Shown: positions 1-9,392 of the stretch, piece after piece | Layout: the number at the start of each line of letters is the position of its first letter | How positions within the stretch are numbered: the first letter of the stretch is position 1 | Assembly: GCF_009865135.1 (NCBI RefSeq) | Contig: NZ_WWGH01000001.1 | Location: 2,294,001 to 2,358,000 of the forward strand | Direction of reading: 5' to 3' | DNA length: 64,000 nt | DNA from: Streptomyces sp. SID8374 | Lineage (GTDB): Bacteria; Actinomycetota; Actinomycetes; Streptomycetales; Streptomycetaceae | The notes under the pieces: generated by a model | Database searches by the model: none | The model's input: the letters and a program-made list of their open reading frames with translations, nothing else | Told to the model about the DNA's origin: nothing | Made by a program: the position numbers and the translations under genes

Positions 1-3000
1 CCCGGGAACGCCTTGGGCCAGATGGGCGATGGCGGTCTCGCTCAGTGCGCCCTGGAAGGTCCACAGGTCCGACACCGCACCCGGCCAGTACTCACCCCAC
101 GTGTTCACTCCGGTCTTCGTGCGTCCGATGTGAAGCCCTTGAGCGGCCTTGAACGTGATCACGTTCTCGGCACGGGAGATCCTCTCCTCACATGTGGGAT
201 CGTCCGCCACGCCGTCGCCGTCGCTGTCGGCGCATGCCGTCTCCTCCAACGATCCGTTGACGTAGAGCCTCAGTTCCCGGGCGAATCCGTCGTAGACCAA
301 GGCGAGGTGGTGCCATTCATCGACCCCGGAGAACGGCCCGTAGGCCACGTCGGTTTCGGTGGCGGCCGTGGAATCGGCCTGGCCGGTGGTGATCTGCCAG
401 CGGCCTCCGGTCGTCTGCGGTGTCGCGCTCGGAACGTAGCGGACCTCGAAGGCGTTCCTGGAGGTGCCGGGAGCACTGATCAGAGCGGCCGGCTTGGTCG
501 GTACGGCGGCTGCCTGGGCGAAGGCGCTCACGGTGAAACTTCCGGAGGTATCGACGGGGGGCACGGCGCCCACCGTCGCGGCGTAGTCGTCCACTCCGTC
601 GAGTTCCAACCCGCCGTCGACCCAGCCCGATCCCACCCCGGCCCCGTTGTGCAGGGTCAGGGCCGCTCCCGTCGGAGACGCGTCCGGGGTGGTGGGTGGC
701 GTCGTCGAACTGGCCGTCTCGAACTTCCAGCGGGCCTTGACGATGGGGCGTTGCCGGAACAGTTGCTGGACCTCCTCCGCGGAGACCGGCCGGTCGTACA
801 ACCGCACGTCGTCGATCTGCCCGGGGAAGAACTGGATCAGTTGTCCGCCGTCGATGCTCAGGGCGCCGACCTGGACCCGGCCGCCCGCGTACCAGGGCGC
901 GGTCTGCGGGACGCTGCCCACTCTTGTACCGTTGACATACAAGGTGAGCGTCTTCTCCACCGCATCGTGAACACCCACCAGATGCGCCCACTCCCCAGGC
1001 CTCACGATGGTGCCCTCAGGCTGCACAATCCTGATCTGCTGAGCCCCCGGTATGTCGGCCGAGTACTGGGTAAAGCCCCAGCGGTTGTACGTCTTGGAAT
1101 AGAACAGCTCGAAACCTGGTCGATTCGCGCCTAGTTGTGCGACCACAGTGGCCGCCTGGGCGGGAACCCTGTCGAGTTTCGCCCAAGCCGAGACTGCGAA
1201 GGAGCGCTGGGTGTCGGCGTGCGGTGCGGCGGTGTGTGCGTAGTCACCCGCGCCGTCCAGTTCCAGCGCCCTGCCCGCGATACCGGGGCTTCCGAGTCGG
1301 GCGTCACCGACGAGACCGAGGGGTTGGGTGTCGGCCCGGCCGATAACCTCGGTGGCCCCGGAGTCCTCATCCATCGGGAAGACGGCGCGAGCCGTCCGCC
1401 CGCTGCCTATGGACTGCAGGTTGTACAAACGGGTCACCTCGGTGGCACTGACGGGCTTGTCGAAGATGCGCAGTTCGTCGATGGCTCCAGGGAAGTAATT
1501 GGTCACAGAGCCTCGCAGGTTCGCGGCACCGATCTGCAGACCCCGACGGGCGTCCCACGCAGTCGTGTACGGCGTGGAGCCGACGAGCGCACCGTTGACG
1601 TACAGCCTCAGCTCCTTGTCGCCGCCGCTGTAGACGCCCACCAGGTGAGTCCACGCGTTCGCGGTGACACCGCCGGCCTGCGAAGCCATCGCACGGGCTA
1701 TCGGGGCTCCAGGGGTGTCGGAGGTGTACTGGTTGAAGACCCACCGCTGGTAGCCGTGGGAGTAGTACAGCTCGAAGCCCGGGGAGTGGTTGCCGGGCTG
1801 TGCCGCTACAACAGCGGCATCCGTGGGAATCCTGTCGAGCTTGACCCACGCGGACACACTGAAGCCGTTGGCCGTGTTGACTGTCGGGATGTCGGTGGCC
1901 GCGTACCCGCTTGTGCCGTCCAGATGAAGGGTCTTGCCCTTCTTACCGGCGCCTCCGGTGGTGGCACCGCCGTGCAGTTTGGCGATACGGGCCCCTGACG
2001 AACCTGCGGCCTGGCTCGCTCCGCCGGCCTCGTCGAGTTCCCAGACAGCCCGCTCGGGCTGTCCGGCCTTGACGCGGTATCGGTAGGTGCGGGTCTCGCT
2101 GCCGTTACCCGCCTGGTCGAACGACCGGGCTGTGACGAAGCTCAGCCCCGGCTTGGCCGGCAGGAGCAGAACGCTCTTGGCAGCACCACCTGATGTCGTG
2201 ATGGTGTTGGCGGCTGTGGGGTCGCCGTTGACACCGAACCAGTACTTGGTCACGTCGTTCTCTGCGGCCTTGATCGTGAACGTACCGTGCTTGCCCACAC
2301 CGTCATGCCAAGGATCTTCGGGGTTCTCGGGATCGGAGGCCGGATAGTCACCGGACGAGATGGTGGGCGCCTTGGGCACGGTGGCGTCGTAGACGAAGTA
2401 GCAGCCGGTCGGATCACCGGAAGTCGACCAAGGAGAGTACTGGGCCCCGTCATAGCTCCGTGCGTACCAGAAGATCTGCTTGTTCTGGGGTATCGAGGAG
2501 GGCAGGCCAATATGGAAGTCGGCACCCGACTTCTTCGAGGTAGTCCGGCCCGACCTCCACCGAACGATCGTCCCCTTGCCGTCGCCGGAGTCCCATTGGG
2601 CCTCGAACTCGACACTGACGTTGTCGCCGTCGGGGTCGGTCACACCGGTGGCATAGATCACCCCCAGAGTCCGTACGCGTGCTGCGGCGGACGGCCTCTT
2701 GCACGTTCCGCCGATCTCCATCGAGAGCTGGGACATCTTGATCTGCGGCGGCGCCCGGTTGTACTGCACCCGCAGATAGGCCTTGTCGGAGAAGCGCTTC
2801 CAGGCATAGCCGTCGCTCTCATTGGCTGCGCGCAGGCCGAACGTCATCGTCGAACTCTTGCTGTTGGCTGCGCGCTGCACCGCCGCCTTGACGTTGAACT
2901 CGGCGTCCTTGGCAGCACAGCCCGTATATCCGTGAGCGAACGACTCAGAGGCCAGTCGCTCGATCCAGAAGCCGCTTGCCTGCTGGCTGTTCCAGGTGGT

Positions 3001-4320
3001 CGACGAGGAGATGCCCTTGGTCGTCCACAGTTCGACCCCACGGGCCGAGCACGACGCAGACCAGGTGTTGCGCACCACGAATTCCGCCGACAGGATCGAC
3101 CTGCCCGCGAACTGGGACACCGAAATCTGGTAGAAGAGGCGCTTGGTGTCGTGCGGGGCGCAGTAGGCCCAGTTGCAGTATCCGAGTCCGGCGTCCGGAT
3201 CACCGTTGAACTTCCACTGCGGTGACGATGCCCAGTACGCCGACGCCATCGTCCAAGCCGTACTGGGCGGGGTGTGCCACTGCGGGTCGATGTACACGGG
3301 ATAGACGGTGTCGTCCGACCGCAGAACGTCCTTGTCAGGGGTGAGCACCAGCTCCTTCTGTCCGGCGGGCACCTCCACCCCTACCGGCGCGAGTTTCCCC
3401 GACTCTCCAGCGCCGGGCTCTGCCATGGCACCTTCGAATGTCTCCTCCGGGTCAGCCGCCCTCTTACCCGACAGAGCCGCTTTCCCGGCCGATTCGGTGA
3501 TCGCGGTTCCCGACCCGGGGCTGGAGTCCCACATCATCGGCCTCGACGCTTCGAAAACGGCTGTCCCGGCCCCTGCGTCCAGGGCCTCCAGACCGTTCTC
3601 CGGCGTCACCCGGACGTTCAGCTTCTCCGTATCCATCTTCAGCCGGAGCTGTGCCAGTTGAGGACTCTGCGCGGCCTCCGCTGTCCTCACGACCAAGAGC
3701 TGCGTAAACCCGTCCTCCTGGGCAGTCATGCGCAGATCGACGTCCGGCAGCACGGACTCGTAAGTGGCAATCGGCCCGTCGAGCCGTGGGGCCGGCAGCG
3801 ATCCGGGCCATGACAAGCTCAATTCGCGGCCGGAGCGTTCCAACCGGACCAGCGGCGTATCGGTGCCGCCTGCGGAAAACTCCAGATCCACCGTGGATGC
3901 GACCGGCACGATCGTCCCCCCACGGCCAACTGCCAGGTCTGTGTTGACACGCTTCCAGACGCCCTCGGACCGGGTCCACACCGGCCGGAGATATTCACGC
4001 GCCTCCAGATTGCCCTCAGGCGTCACGAATACTTCGCGCATCTGACTGCGGAGTGCGGTGATCTCGGTGGACTTGCCGCTCTGCTCGGCCTTTGCCCGCG
4101 CTTCCGCCTCCGAGAGCATCTGCTCACCAGATCCGGTATCAGCGCTCCGGGGCGACTGTGTGATCGCTCCGGCGGGGGCAGTGCTCTCCACCGCCTCTGC
4201 TTCACCGAGAGTGGACGGTAGTGCTCCAAGGGCCAACGACATGCCTAGCAGGGCACCAACAGCCCTGCCACTGAACCTATTTCGGGCACACACCTTCGAC
4301 ACACTCTGCCCGCCAAGCAT
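1..4320 (-). CDS. secreted LamG-repeat (jellyroll fold) protein, 3' end outside the window
   Basis: The reading frame is open from an ATG at 4320 to the left edge (1,440 codons, no stop), so the C-terminus is missing. The start encodes a basic n-region (SKVCARNRFSGR) and a hydrophobic stretch (VGALLGMSLALGALPS), read as a Sec signal peptide. A long extracellular N-terminal part follows. It contains a DPQWHTPPSTAWTMAS segment like those in large Streptomyces wall or RHS-type proteins, and two Fn3-like stretches. Three LamG-like repeats then occupy roughly nucleotides 2050-1440, 1400-760 and 750-20. Each carries an LxLDGxxxYA strand, a 'SVSAWVKLDR' strand and an LRLYVNG strand. LamG folds bind carbohydrate or protein ligands; the ligand here is unknown. 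Start choice is uncertain: a GTG at 4335 is also in frame and neither has a clear Shine-Dalgarno sequence. The missing C-terminus could hold an RHS or toxin region. Confidence 0.85.
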   Translation of the reverse strand, partial: MLGGQSVSKVCARNRFSGRAVGALLGMSLALGALPSTLGEAEAVESTAPAGAITQSPRSADTGSGEQMLSEAEARAKAEQSGKSTEITALRSQMREVFVTPEGNLEAREYLRPVWTRSEGVWKRVNTDLAVGRGGTIVPVASTVDLEFSAGGTDTPLVRLERSGRELSLSWPGSLPAPRLDGPIATYESVLPDVDLRMTAQEDGFTQLLVVRTAEAAQSPQLAQLRLKMDTEKLNVRVTPENGLEALDAGAGTAVFEASRPMMWDSSPGSGTAITESAGKAALSGKRAADPEETFEGAMAEPGAGESGKLAPVGVEVPAGQKELVLTPDKDVLRSDDTVYPVYIDPQWHTPPSTAWTMASAYWASSPQWKFNGDPDAGLGYCNWAYCAPHDTKRLFYQISVSQFAGRSILSAEFVVRNTWSASCSARGVELWTTKGISSSTTWNSQQASGFWIERLASESFAHGYTGCAAKDAEFNVKAAVQRAANSKSSTMTFGLRAANESDGYAWKRFSDKAYLRVQYNRAPPQIKMSQLSMEIGGTCKRPSAAARVRTLGVIYATGVTDPDGDNVSVEFEAQWDSGDGKGTIVRWRSGRTTSKKSGADFHIGLPSSIPQNKQIFWYARSYDGAQYSPWSTSGDPTGCYFVYDATVPKAPTISSGDYPASDPENPEDPWHDGVGKHGTFTIKAAENDVTKYWFGVNGDPTAANTITTSGGAAKSVLLLPAKPGLSFVTARSFDQAGNGSETRTYRYRVKAGQPERAVWELDEAGGASQAAGSSGARIAKLHGGATTGGAGKKGKTLHLDGTSGYAATDIPTVNTANGFSVSAWVKLDRIPTDAAVVAAQPGNHSPGFELYYSHGYQRWVFNQYTSDTPGAPIARAMASQAGGVTANAWTHLVGVYSGGDKELRLYVNGALVGSTPYTTAWDARRGLQIGAANLRGSVTNYFPGAIDELRIFDKPVSATEVTRLYNLQSIGSGRTARAVFPMDEDSGATEVIGRADTQPLGLVGDARLGSPGIAGRALELDGAGDYAHTAAPHADTQRSFAVSAWAKLDRVPAQAATVVAQLGANRPGFELFYSKTYNRWGFTQYSADIPGAQQIRIVQPEGTIVRPGEWAHLVGVHDAVEKTLTLYVNGTRVGSVPQTAPWYAGGRVQVGALSIDGGQLIQFFPGQIDDVRLYDRPVSAEEVQQLFRQRPIVKARWKFETASSTTPPTTPDASPTGAALTLHNGAGVGSGWVDGGLELDGVDDYAATVGAVPPVDTSGSFTVSAFAQAAAVPTKPAALISAPGTSRNAFEVRYVPSATPQTTGGRWQITTGQADSTAATETDVAYGPFSGVDEWHHLALVYDGFARELRLYVNGSLEETACADSDGDGVADDPTCEERISRAENVITFKAAQGLHIGRTKTGVNTWGEYWPGAVSDLWTFQGALSETAIAHLAQGVPG

Positions 4321-4416
4321 CCACAGTTTTCTCACAGAAACAAACAACACGCACAGGCGGGGCAAGGTCAACGGAGATAAACCGGGCGTTAACCCAGCGA
4401 AAGCCTGGCAGGCCAC

Positions 4417-4432
4417 CGTGATCTACATCACG
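4417..4432. promoter_or_regulatory. Crp-like dyad upstream of the LamG gene
   Basis: The sequence GTGA-TCTACA-TCAC (4418-4431), flanked by C and G, is a symmetrical GTGA-N6-TCAC dyad. It matches the Crp-family half-site pattern and lies about 100 bp upstream of the LamG start. Regulation by a Crp protein is inference. Confidence 0.45.
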
Positions 4433-4930
4433 ATTGACTCGCGCGTCCCGATGTGATCCAACACAAGGATGAAGCAGACTCGCCGCACCGCGCCGACTGC
4501 CACCGACCCAGCCACCGAAGCCCTGATGGCCAAACAACCCCCGCCGATGGAAGGCCCACTGAGGCCTCTAACGCCACTGCGGTCCCACTCGGGAATTCCT
4601 CGATGCCGTTCGCCCATACCCACGCGCTGCCACGTGCGCCAGGGCTCATCTCCCGGAATCGCCGGAGCGCTACTCATCTCAGGACGCTCCACAGGCAAGG
4701 AAGAGGAGACGCCGGGCAGCCTCCACCCCGCCCGCCACCCCTCGCCGGAGGCCGCGAAGCAAGAATGGGGCCCGGCCTCTCGGCCGGACCCCCCTCGCTT
4801 TCCCCCCGTCGGGCCTTCCCGTTCCCCCCGGACCCCTCCCCGGAAGTCCCGACGCCATGTGTGACCCGGGAGGGTACGCAAAGGTTGCAGCCCTTTACGA
4901 TCTCTTTACCTTTGGCCTCGATCGGGGCCC
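4433..4930. other. intergenic stretch with no supported gene
   Basis: About 500 bp lie between the LamG promoter region and the end of the isomerase gene. Open frames here are proline/arginine-rich, lack ribosome binding sites and resemble no family I know. A C-rich tract occupies roughly 4785-4850. No RNA gene, repeat or clear terminator was seen. Confidence 0.5.
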
Positions 4931-5764
4931 TCAGCAGGCATGTTGCCCATAGCGCTCAGCCACCTCGGCCAGCACCTCCGCCCCGTCCCGGGCCCACAGC
5001 GTCTCGTTGAAGATCTCCACCTCGATCGGGCCGTCGAAGCCCGCCGCCTCCACGTGCCTGCGGAACGCGCGGAAGTCCACGCTTCCGTCGCCCAGTTGGC
5101 CCCGGCCCAGCAGCACGCCCGCCGGGAGCGGGGTGATCCAGTCGGCCAGCTGGAAGGAGTGGATGCGGCCGCCCGCTCCCGCGCGGGCGATCTCGGCGGG
5201 GGCCCGGTCGTCCCACCAGACGTGGTACGTGTCGACGACCACCCCCACCTGCTCGGCCGGGAAGCGTTCCGCAAGGTCCAGGGCCTGGGCGAGAGTTGAG
5301 ACCACGCAGCGGTCCGAGGCGAACATCGGGTGCAGCGGTTCGATCGCCAGCCGTACGCCGCGCTCCGCCGCGTACGGGGCGAGTTCGGCCAGCGCATCCG
5401 CCACTCGTTCGCGGGCGCCGTGCAGGTCCCGGCTGCCGGGCGGGAGGCCGCCGGAGACCAGGACCAGGGTGTCCGTGGAGACGGTCGCCGCCTCGTCGAT
5501 CGCCCGGCGGTTGTCGTCCAGGGCTGCGGCCCTCTCCGCCGGGTCCAGGGCGGTGAGGAAGCCGCCGCGGCAGAGGCTGGTGACCGTGAGGCCCGCGTCC
5601 GCCAGGAGCCTGGCCGTGCGCTCGACGCCGTACGCCTGGATCGGCGCCCGCCACAGGCCGACCCGGCCGATGCCCGCCTTGACGCAGCCCTCCGCCAGCT
5701 CGGGCAGCGACCACTGCTTGATGGTCTCCTGGTTGAGCGAGAGGCGGGACAGGTGCTCGTTCAT
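4931..5764 (-). CDS. sugar phosphate isomerase/epimerase (TIM barrel, IolE/xylose-isomerase-like)
   Basis: A 277-residue protein starting MNEHLSRLSLN. It has the AP-endonuclease-2/xylose-isomerase-like TIM barrel: a strand-end Glu in AIEPLHP, VVVDTYHVWW after the sixth strand, an FQLADW metal-ligand strand and a C-terminal IEVEIFNE strand. These residues usually bind a divalent metal that helps isomerise or epimerise a sugar or inositol derivative. The ATG overlaps the stop of the preceding DUF993 gene by 4 bp (ATGA), so translation is coupled. It is the last gene of a three-gene catabolic operon led by a Gfo/Idh/MocA dehydrogenase. The substrate cannot be read from sequence. Confidence 0.85.
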   Translation of the reverse strand: MNEHLSRLSLNQETIKQWSLPELAEGCVKAGIGRVGLWRAPIQAYGVERTARLLADAGLTVTSLCRGGFLTALDPAERAAALDDNRRAIDEAATVSTDTLVLVSGGLPPGSRDLHGARERVADALAELAPYAAERGVRLAIEPLHPMFASDRCVVSTLAQALDLAERFPAEQVGVVVDTYHVWWDDRAPAEIARAGAGGRIHSFQLADWITPLPAGVLLGRGQLGDGSVDFRAFRRHVEAAGFDGPIEVEIFNETLWARDGAEVLAEVAERYGQHAC

Positions 5765-6915
5765 CGTGTTCCTCCGTGGACCGCGAGGAGCGCTCGCATA
5801 CGGTGGGCCGCCAGCTCCGGGTCCGGGAACAGGCCCAAGCCGTCCGCCAGTTCGTACGCCTTCGCCAGGTGCGGCAGCGAGCGCGCCGACTGCAATCCGC
5901 CCGCCATCGTGAAGTGGTCCTGGTGGCCCGCCAGCCAGGCCAGGAACACCACGCCCGTCTTGTAGAAGCGGGTCGGCGGCTGGAAGAGGTGGCGGGAGAG
6001 TTCGACCGTGGGGTCCAGGAGGGCGCGGAAGCCTGCCACGTCCCCCGTGTCCAGCACCCGTACCGCATGTGCCGCCAGCGGGCCCAGCGGGTCGAAGATG
6101 CCCAACAGCGCGTGGCTGAAGCCCTGTTCGTCGCCCGCGATCAGCTCCGGGTAGTTGAAGTCGTCGCCCGTGTAGCACCGCACCCCGCCCGGGAGGCGGC
6201 GCCGGACGTCGATCTCGCGGGCCGCGTCCAGGAGGGAGATCTTGATGCCGTCGACCTTGTCCGGGTGTTCGGCGATGACCTTCAGGAACGTGTCCGTCGC
6301 CTCGTCCAGGTCGCCGCTGCCCCAGTAGCCGTCGAGGGCCGGATCGAACATCGGGCCCAGCCAGTGCAGGATCACCGGCTCCGAGGCCTGGCGCAGGAGG
6401 TGCGCGTACGTGGACAGGTAGTCCTCCGGGCCCCCTGCCGCCCGGGCCAGGGCGCGGGACGCCATCAGGATCGGTTGTACGGCGTTCTCCTCGGCGAGGG
6501 CCAGCTGCTCCTCGTACGCCGACCTGACCTCGGCGAGGGTCGGCTCGCCCGTCGCGGGCAGCTGGTCCGTGCCCACGCCGCAGGCGATCCTGCCGCCCAT
6601 CGCCTTCGCCTCGGCCGCCGAGCGGCGGATCAGTTCGGCCGCGCCCGCCCAGTCCAGGCCCATCCCGCGCTGCGCCGTGTCCATCGCCTCCGCCACACCC
6701 AGGCCGTGCGACCAGAGGTGGCGGCGGAAGGCGAGCGTGGACTCCCAGTCGACCGCCGCCGGGTCGTCCGGGCTGATGTCCGCGTACGGGTCCGCGACCA
6801 CGTGGGCCGCCGAGAAGACCGTACGGGAGGTGAGCGGCGCCCCTCCCGGCGCAAGGGCGAGAGGCGTCGTACGCGGTGTGTACGGGCCCTGCGGCAGCGG
6901 CACCGGAGCCGTCAC
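5761..6915 (-). CDS. DUF993 / dihydrodipicolinate-synthase-like protein
   Basis: A 384-residue protein starting at GTG 6915 (TAPVPLPQGPY), which overlaps the dehydrogenase stop as GTGA. It resembles the DUF993 group of aldolase-class TIM barrels related to dihydrodipicolinate synthase. A strand with DGIKISLLDA holds the likely Schiff-base lysine (KIS), and 'VRCYTGDDFNYPELI' follows. The family is known mainly from sugar-catabolic operons, so a retro-aldol or lyase step on a keto-sugar acid is plausible, but the substrate is unknown. Overlaps on both sides (GTGA upstream, ATGA downstream) show tight operon organisation. I am confident about the family and unsure about the reaction. Confidence 0.8.
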   Translation of the reverse strand: MTAPVPLPQGPYTPRTTPLALAPGGAPLTSRTVFSAAHVVADPYADISPDDPAAVDWESTLAFRRHLWSHGLGVAEAMDTAQRGMGLDWAGAAELIRRSAAEAKAMGGRIACGVGTDQLPATGEPTLAEVRSAYEEQLALAEENAVQPILMASRALARAAGGPEDYLSTYAHLLRQASEPVILHWLGPMFDPALDGYWGSGDLDEATDTFLKVIAEHPDKVDGIKISLLDAAREIDVRRRLPGGVRCYTGDDFNYPELIAGDEQGFSHALLGIFDPLGPLAAHAVRVLDTGDVAGFRALLDPTVELSRHLFQPPTRFYKTGVVFLAWLAGHQDHFTMAGGLQSARSLPHLAKAYELADGLGLFPDPELAAHRMRALLAVHGGTR

Positions 6916-8063
6916 AGCGTCAGCTCCGGCACCTCGAAGCGGCGGCCCTCCGCCGACGACTTCAGCCCCAGCTCGGCGAGTTGGACGCCCCGCGCACCCG
7001 CCAGCAGGTCCCAGGTGTACGGCTCGTCCAGCGCCACATGGCGCAGGAACAGCTCCCACTGCGCCTTGAAGCCGTTGTCGAACTCCTGGTTGTCCGGGAT
7101 CTCCTGCCACTGGTCGCGGAACGACTCCGTGACCGGAAGGTCCGGGTTCCAGACCGGCTTGGGGGTCGAAGAGCGGTGCTGTACACGGCAGTTGCGCAGG
7201 CCGGCCACCGCCGAGCCGTGCGTGCCGTCCACCTGGAACTCCACCAGCTCGTCGCGGTTGACCCGGACCGTCCAGGACGAGTTGATCTGCGCGACCGCCC
7301 CGCCCGCCAGCTGGAAGATCCCGTACGCGGCGTCGTCGGCGGTCGCCTCGTACGGCTTGCCGTGCTCGTCCCAGCGCTGCGGAACGTGCGTCTGCACATG
7401 CGCCGTTACGGAGGTGACCTGGCCGAACAGCTCGTGGAGCACGTACTCCCAGTGCGGGAACATGTCCACGACGATGCCGCCGCCGTCCTCCGCGCGGTAG
7501 TTCCACGAGGGGCGCTGGGCCTCCTGCCAGTCGCCCTCGAAGACCCAGTAGCCGAACTCCCCCCGGACGGAGAGGATTTCGCCGAAGAAGCCGCCGTCTA
7601 TCAGGCGCTTCAGCTTCAGCAGGCCCGGCAGGAAGATCTTGTCCTGGACCACGCCGTGCTTGATGCCCGCGTCCCGGGCGAGGCGGGCCAGGTCGAGGGC
7701 GCCCTCGACGTCCGTGGCCGTGGGCTTCTCGGTGTAGATGTGCTTGCCCGCCGCCACGGCCTTCTTGATCGCCTCCACCCGGGCCGAGGTGACCTGGGCG
7801 TCGAAGTAGATGTCGACCGTGTCGTCCGCGAGCACCGCGTCCAGGTCCGTCGACCACTCGGTCAGGCCGTGCCGGGCGGCCAGCTCCTCCAGGGCGTGGG
7901 CGCGGCGGCCGACGAGGACGGGCTCGGGCCAGAGCACCTCGCCGTCGCCCAGGTCGAGGCCGCCCTGCTCGCGGATCGCGAGGATCGAACGCACCAGATG
8001 CTGCCGGTATCCCATGCGACCTGTGACGCCGTTCATGGCGATGCGCACTGTCCTGCGTGTCAC
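6912..8063 (-). CDS. Gfo/Idh/MocA-family NAD(P)-dependent oxidoreductase
   Basis: A 383-residue protein starting at GTG 8063, preceded by GGAGGG at a suitable distance; upstream frame extensions would run into the regulatory region. The N-terminal Rossmann fold begins VRIAMNGVTGRMGYRQH, followed by the family signature region YTEKPTATDVEGAL, where the EKP lysine is the conserved catalytic/cofactor residue. The C-terminal alpha/beta domain carries the WEYVLHELFG helix. Enzymes of this family oxidise a hydroxyl on a sugar or inositol, usually the first step. First gene of the operon, divergent from lacI across a 109-bp region with a LacI-type dyad. Confidence 0.9.
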   Translation of the reverse strand: MTRRTVRIAMNGVTGRMGYRQHLVRSILAIREQGGLDLGDGEVLWPEPVLVGRRAHALEELAARHGLTEWSTDLDAVLADDTVDIYFDAQVTSARVEAIKKAVAAGKHIYTEKPTATDVEGALDLARLARDAGIKHGVVQDKIFLPGLLKLKRLIDGGFFGEILSVRGEFGYWVFEGDWQEAQRPSWNYRAEDGGGIVVDMFPHWEYVLHELFGQVTSVTAHVQTHVPQRWDEHGKPYEATADDAAYGIFQLAGGAVAQINSSWTVRVNRDELVEFQVDGTHGSAVAGLRNCRVQHRSSTPKPVWNPDLPVTESFRDQWQEIPDNQEFDNGFKAQWELFLRHVALDEPYTWDLLAGARGVQLAELGLKSSAEGRRFEVPELTL

Positions 8064-8084
8064 GAAGTTCCCTCCATACAGCCG

Positions 8085-8100
8085 TAGCAAGCGCTTTCTA
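8085..8100. promoter_or_regulatory. LacI-family operator
   Basis: TAGC-AAGCGCTT-TCTA is a 16-bp dyad (core AAGCGCTT, 8089-8096) with one mismatched pair. It lies between the divergent dehydrogenase operon and the lacI gene. The AAGCGCTT-type core is typical of LacI/GalR regulators, so autoregulation and operon repression are likely. Confidence 0.7.
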
Positions 8101-8172
8101 TACGAGATGACGCTAGCCTGCGGACAGCGGCCGGACAAGAGGGGCGCCGCACGTGACTCACGGAGGAAAGCG

Positions 8173-9249
8173 ATGACAGTCACCCTGGCGGACGTGGCGG
8201 CCCGCGCCCGGGTGTCCCCGGCCACCGTCTCCCGTGTGCTGAACGGCAACTACCCGGTCGCCGCCTCGACCCGGGAGCGGGTCCTGCGCGCGGTGGACGA
8301 CCTGGACTACGTGCTCAACGGGCCCGCCAGCTCGCTGGCCGCCGCCACGTCCGACCTGGTCGGCATCCTGGTCAACGACATCGCCGACCCCTTCTTCGGG
8401 ATCATGGCGGGGGCCGCGCAGACCCAGATCGGCGGGCCCGGGGACGGCTCCGGGCGGGCGGGCGGCGAGAAGCTGGCCGTCATCTGCAACACCGGCGGCT
8501 CCCCCGAGCGCGAGCTCACCTACCTCACCCTCCTCCAGCGCCAGCGCGCCGCCGCCGTCGTCCTCACGGGCGGTGCGGTGGAGAACCCGGACCACCAGGC
8601 CGCCATGTCCGCGAAGCTGGCCAAGATGGCGGACGCCGGCACCCGGATCGTCTTCTGCGGGCGCCCCCCGCTCCCCGACGGGGACGCGCTCGTCGCCGCG
8701 CTCGCCTTCGACAACCGGGGCGGCGGACGGCGGCTGACCGAGCACCTGATCTCGCTGGGCCACCGCAGGATCGGTTACGTCGCCGGGCCGCCCGAACGGA
8801 CCACCACCCGGCACCGGCTGGAAGGCCACCGCGAGGCCCTCCGGGCGGCCGGGCTCGGCACGGAGCCCGAGGACGAGGAGCGGCTGACCGTGCACGGGCC
8901 CTACGACCGGCGCTCCGGGTACGAGGCGACCCTCGAAATACTGCGCCGGGAGCCGGGGGTGACGGCCGTCGTCGCCGCCAACGACACCGTGGCGCTGGGA
9001 GCTTGCGCCGCCGTACGGGACCAGGGGCTGCGCATCCCGCAGGACATCTCGGTGGCGGGCTTCGACGACCTGCCCTTCTCGGTGGACGCCGTACCCGCGC
9101 TGACGACCGTACGGCTGCCGCTCTTCGAGGCGGGTGCGCGGGCCGGGCGGCTCGCCATGGGCAAGGAGGACCCGCCGCCGGGCGGAATCGCCACCATCGC
9201 CGCCGAGTTGATGATCCGGGGGTCGACGGCTCCGCCCCGGGTGGGGTGA
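8173..9249 (+). CDS. LacI-family transcriptional regulator
   Basis: A 358-residue protein starting at ATG 8173 behind CGGAGGAAAG. The first 25 residues (TLADVAARARVSPATVSRV) are a textbook LacI helix-turn-helix, followed by hinge residues and a periplasmic-binding-protein-like effector domain. That domain carries LVNDIADPFFG, GHRRIGYVAG and VAANDTVALGA. It is divergent from the dehydrogenase/DUF993/isomerase operon and separated from it by the AAGCGCTT dyad, so it probably represses that operon until a sugar-derived inducer binds. An insertion rich in Gly/Arg (residues about 85-105) sits after the first effector strand and is slightly unusual. Confidence 0.9.
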   Translation: MTVTLADVAARARVSPATVSRVLNGNYPVAASTRERVLRAVDDLDYVLNGPASSLAAATSDLVGILVNDIADPFFGIMAGAAQTQIGGPGDGSGRAGGEKLAVICNTGGSPERELTYLTLLQRQRAAAVVLTGGAVENPDHQAAMSAKLAKMADAGTRIVFCGRPPLPDGDALVAALAFDNRGGGRRLTEHLISLGHRRIGYVAGPPERTTTRHRLEGHREALRAAGLGTEPEDEERLTVHGPYDRRSGYEATLEILRREPGVTAVVAANDTVALGACAAVRDQGLRIPQDISVAGFDDLPFSVDAVPALTTVRLPLFEAGARAGRLAMGKEDPPPGGIATIAAELMIRGSTAPPRVG

Positions 9250-9301
9250 GGCCCTCCCTCTGGGGGATGCACCCGCCCCTTCTGGGGGCCGGGGGCGAAA
9301 G

Positions 9302-9347
9302 ATGGGGGCAACTCCCCCATGCGCCACGGGAGTCCCCGCCCCAGGAT
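9302..9347 (+). promoter_or_regulatory. lanM promoter: 24-bp element plus CAGGAT -10 box
   Basis: Positions 9302-9325 form a partly palindromic element with outer ATG...ATG-GCC anchors, a GGGCA block and a CCCC block. It contains the hairpin-like ATGGGGG/CCCCCAT arms. After 17 bp a CAGGAT hexamer (9342-9347) lies about 45 bp upstream of the lanM GTG. The same element matches at 18 of 24 positions, with the same 17-bp spacing and the same hexamer, upstream of the SARP gene (15924-15969). A shared activator (the LAL protein or the SARP) is inferred. Confidence 0.5.
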
Positions 9348-9392
9348 GGTTCGTGAGCGGTCCGGTGGGCCGTTCCCGACCTGGGAGGTGCG

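Noticed and set aside
4453..5010. Plus-strand frames in the gap after the LamG gene as a real protein
   Set aside because: Pro/Arg-rich, no ribosome site, and the end overlaps the isomerase gene antisense.
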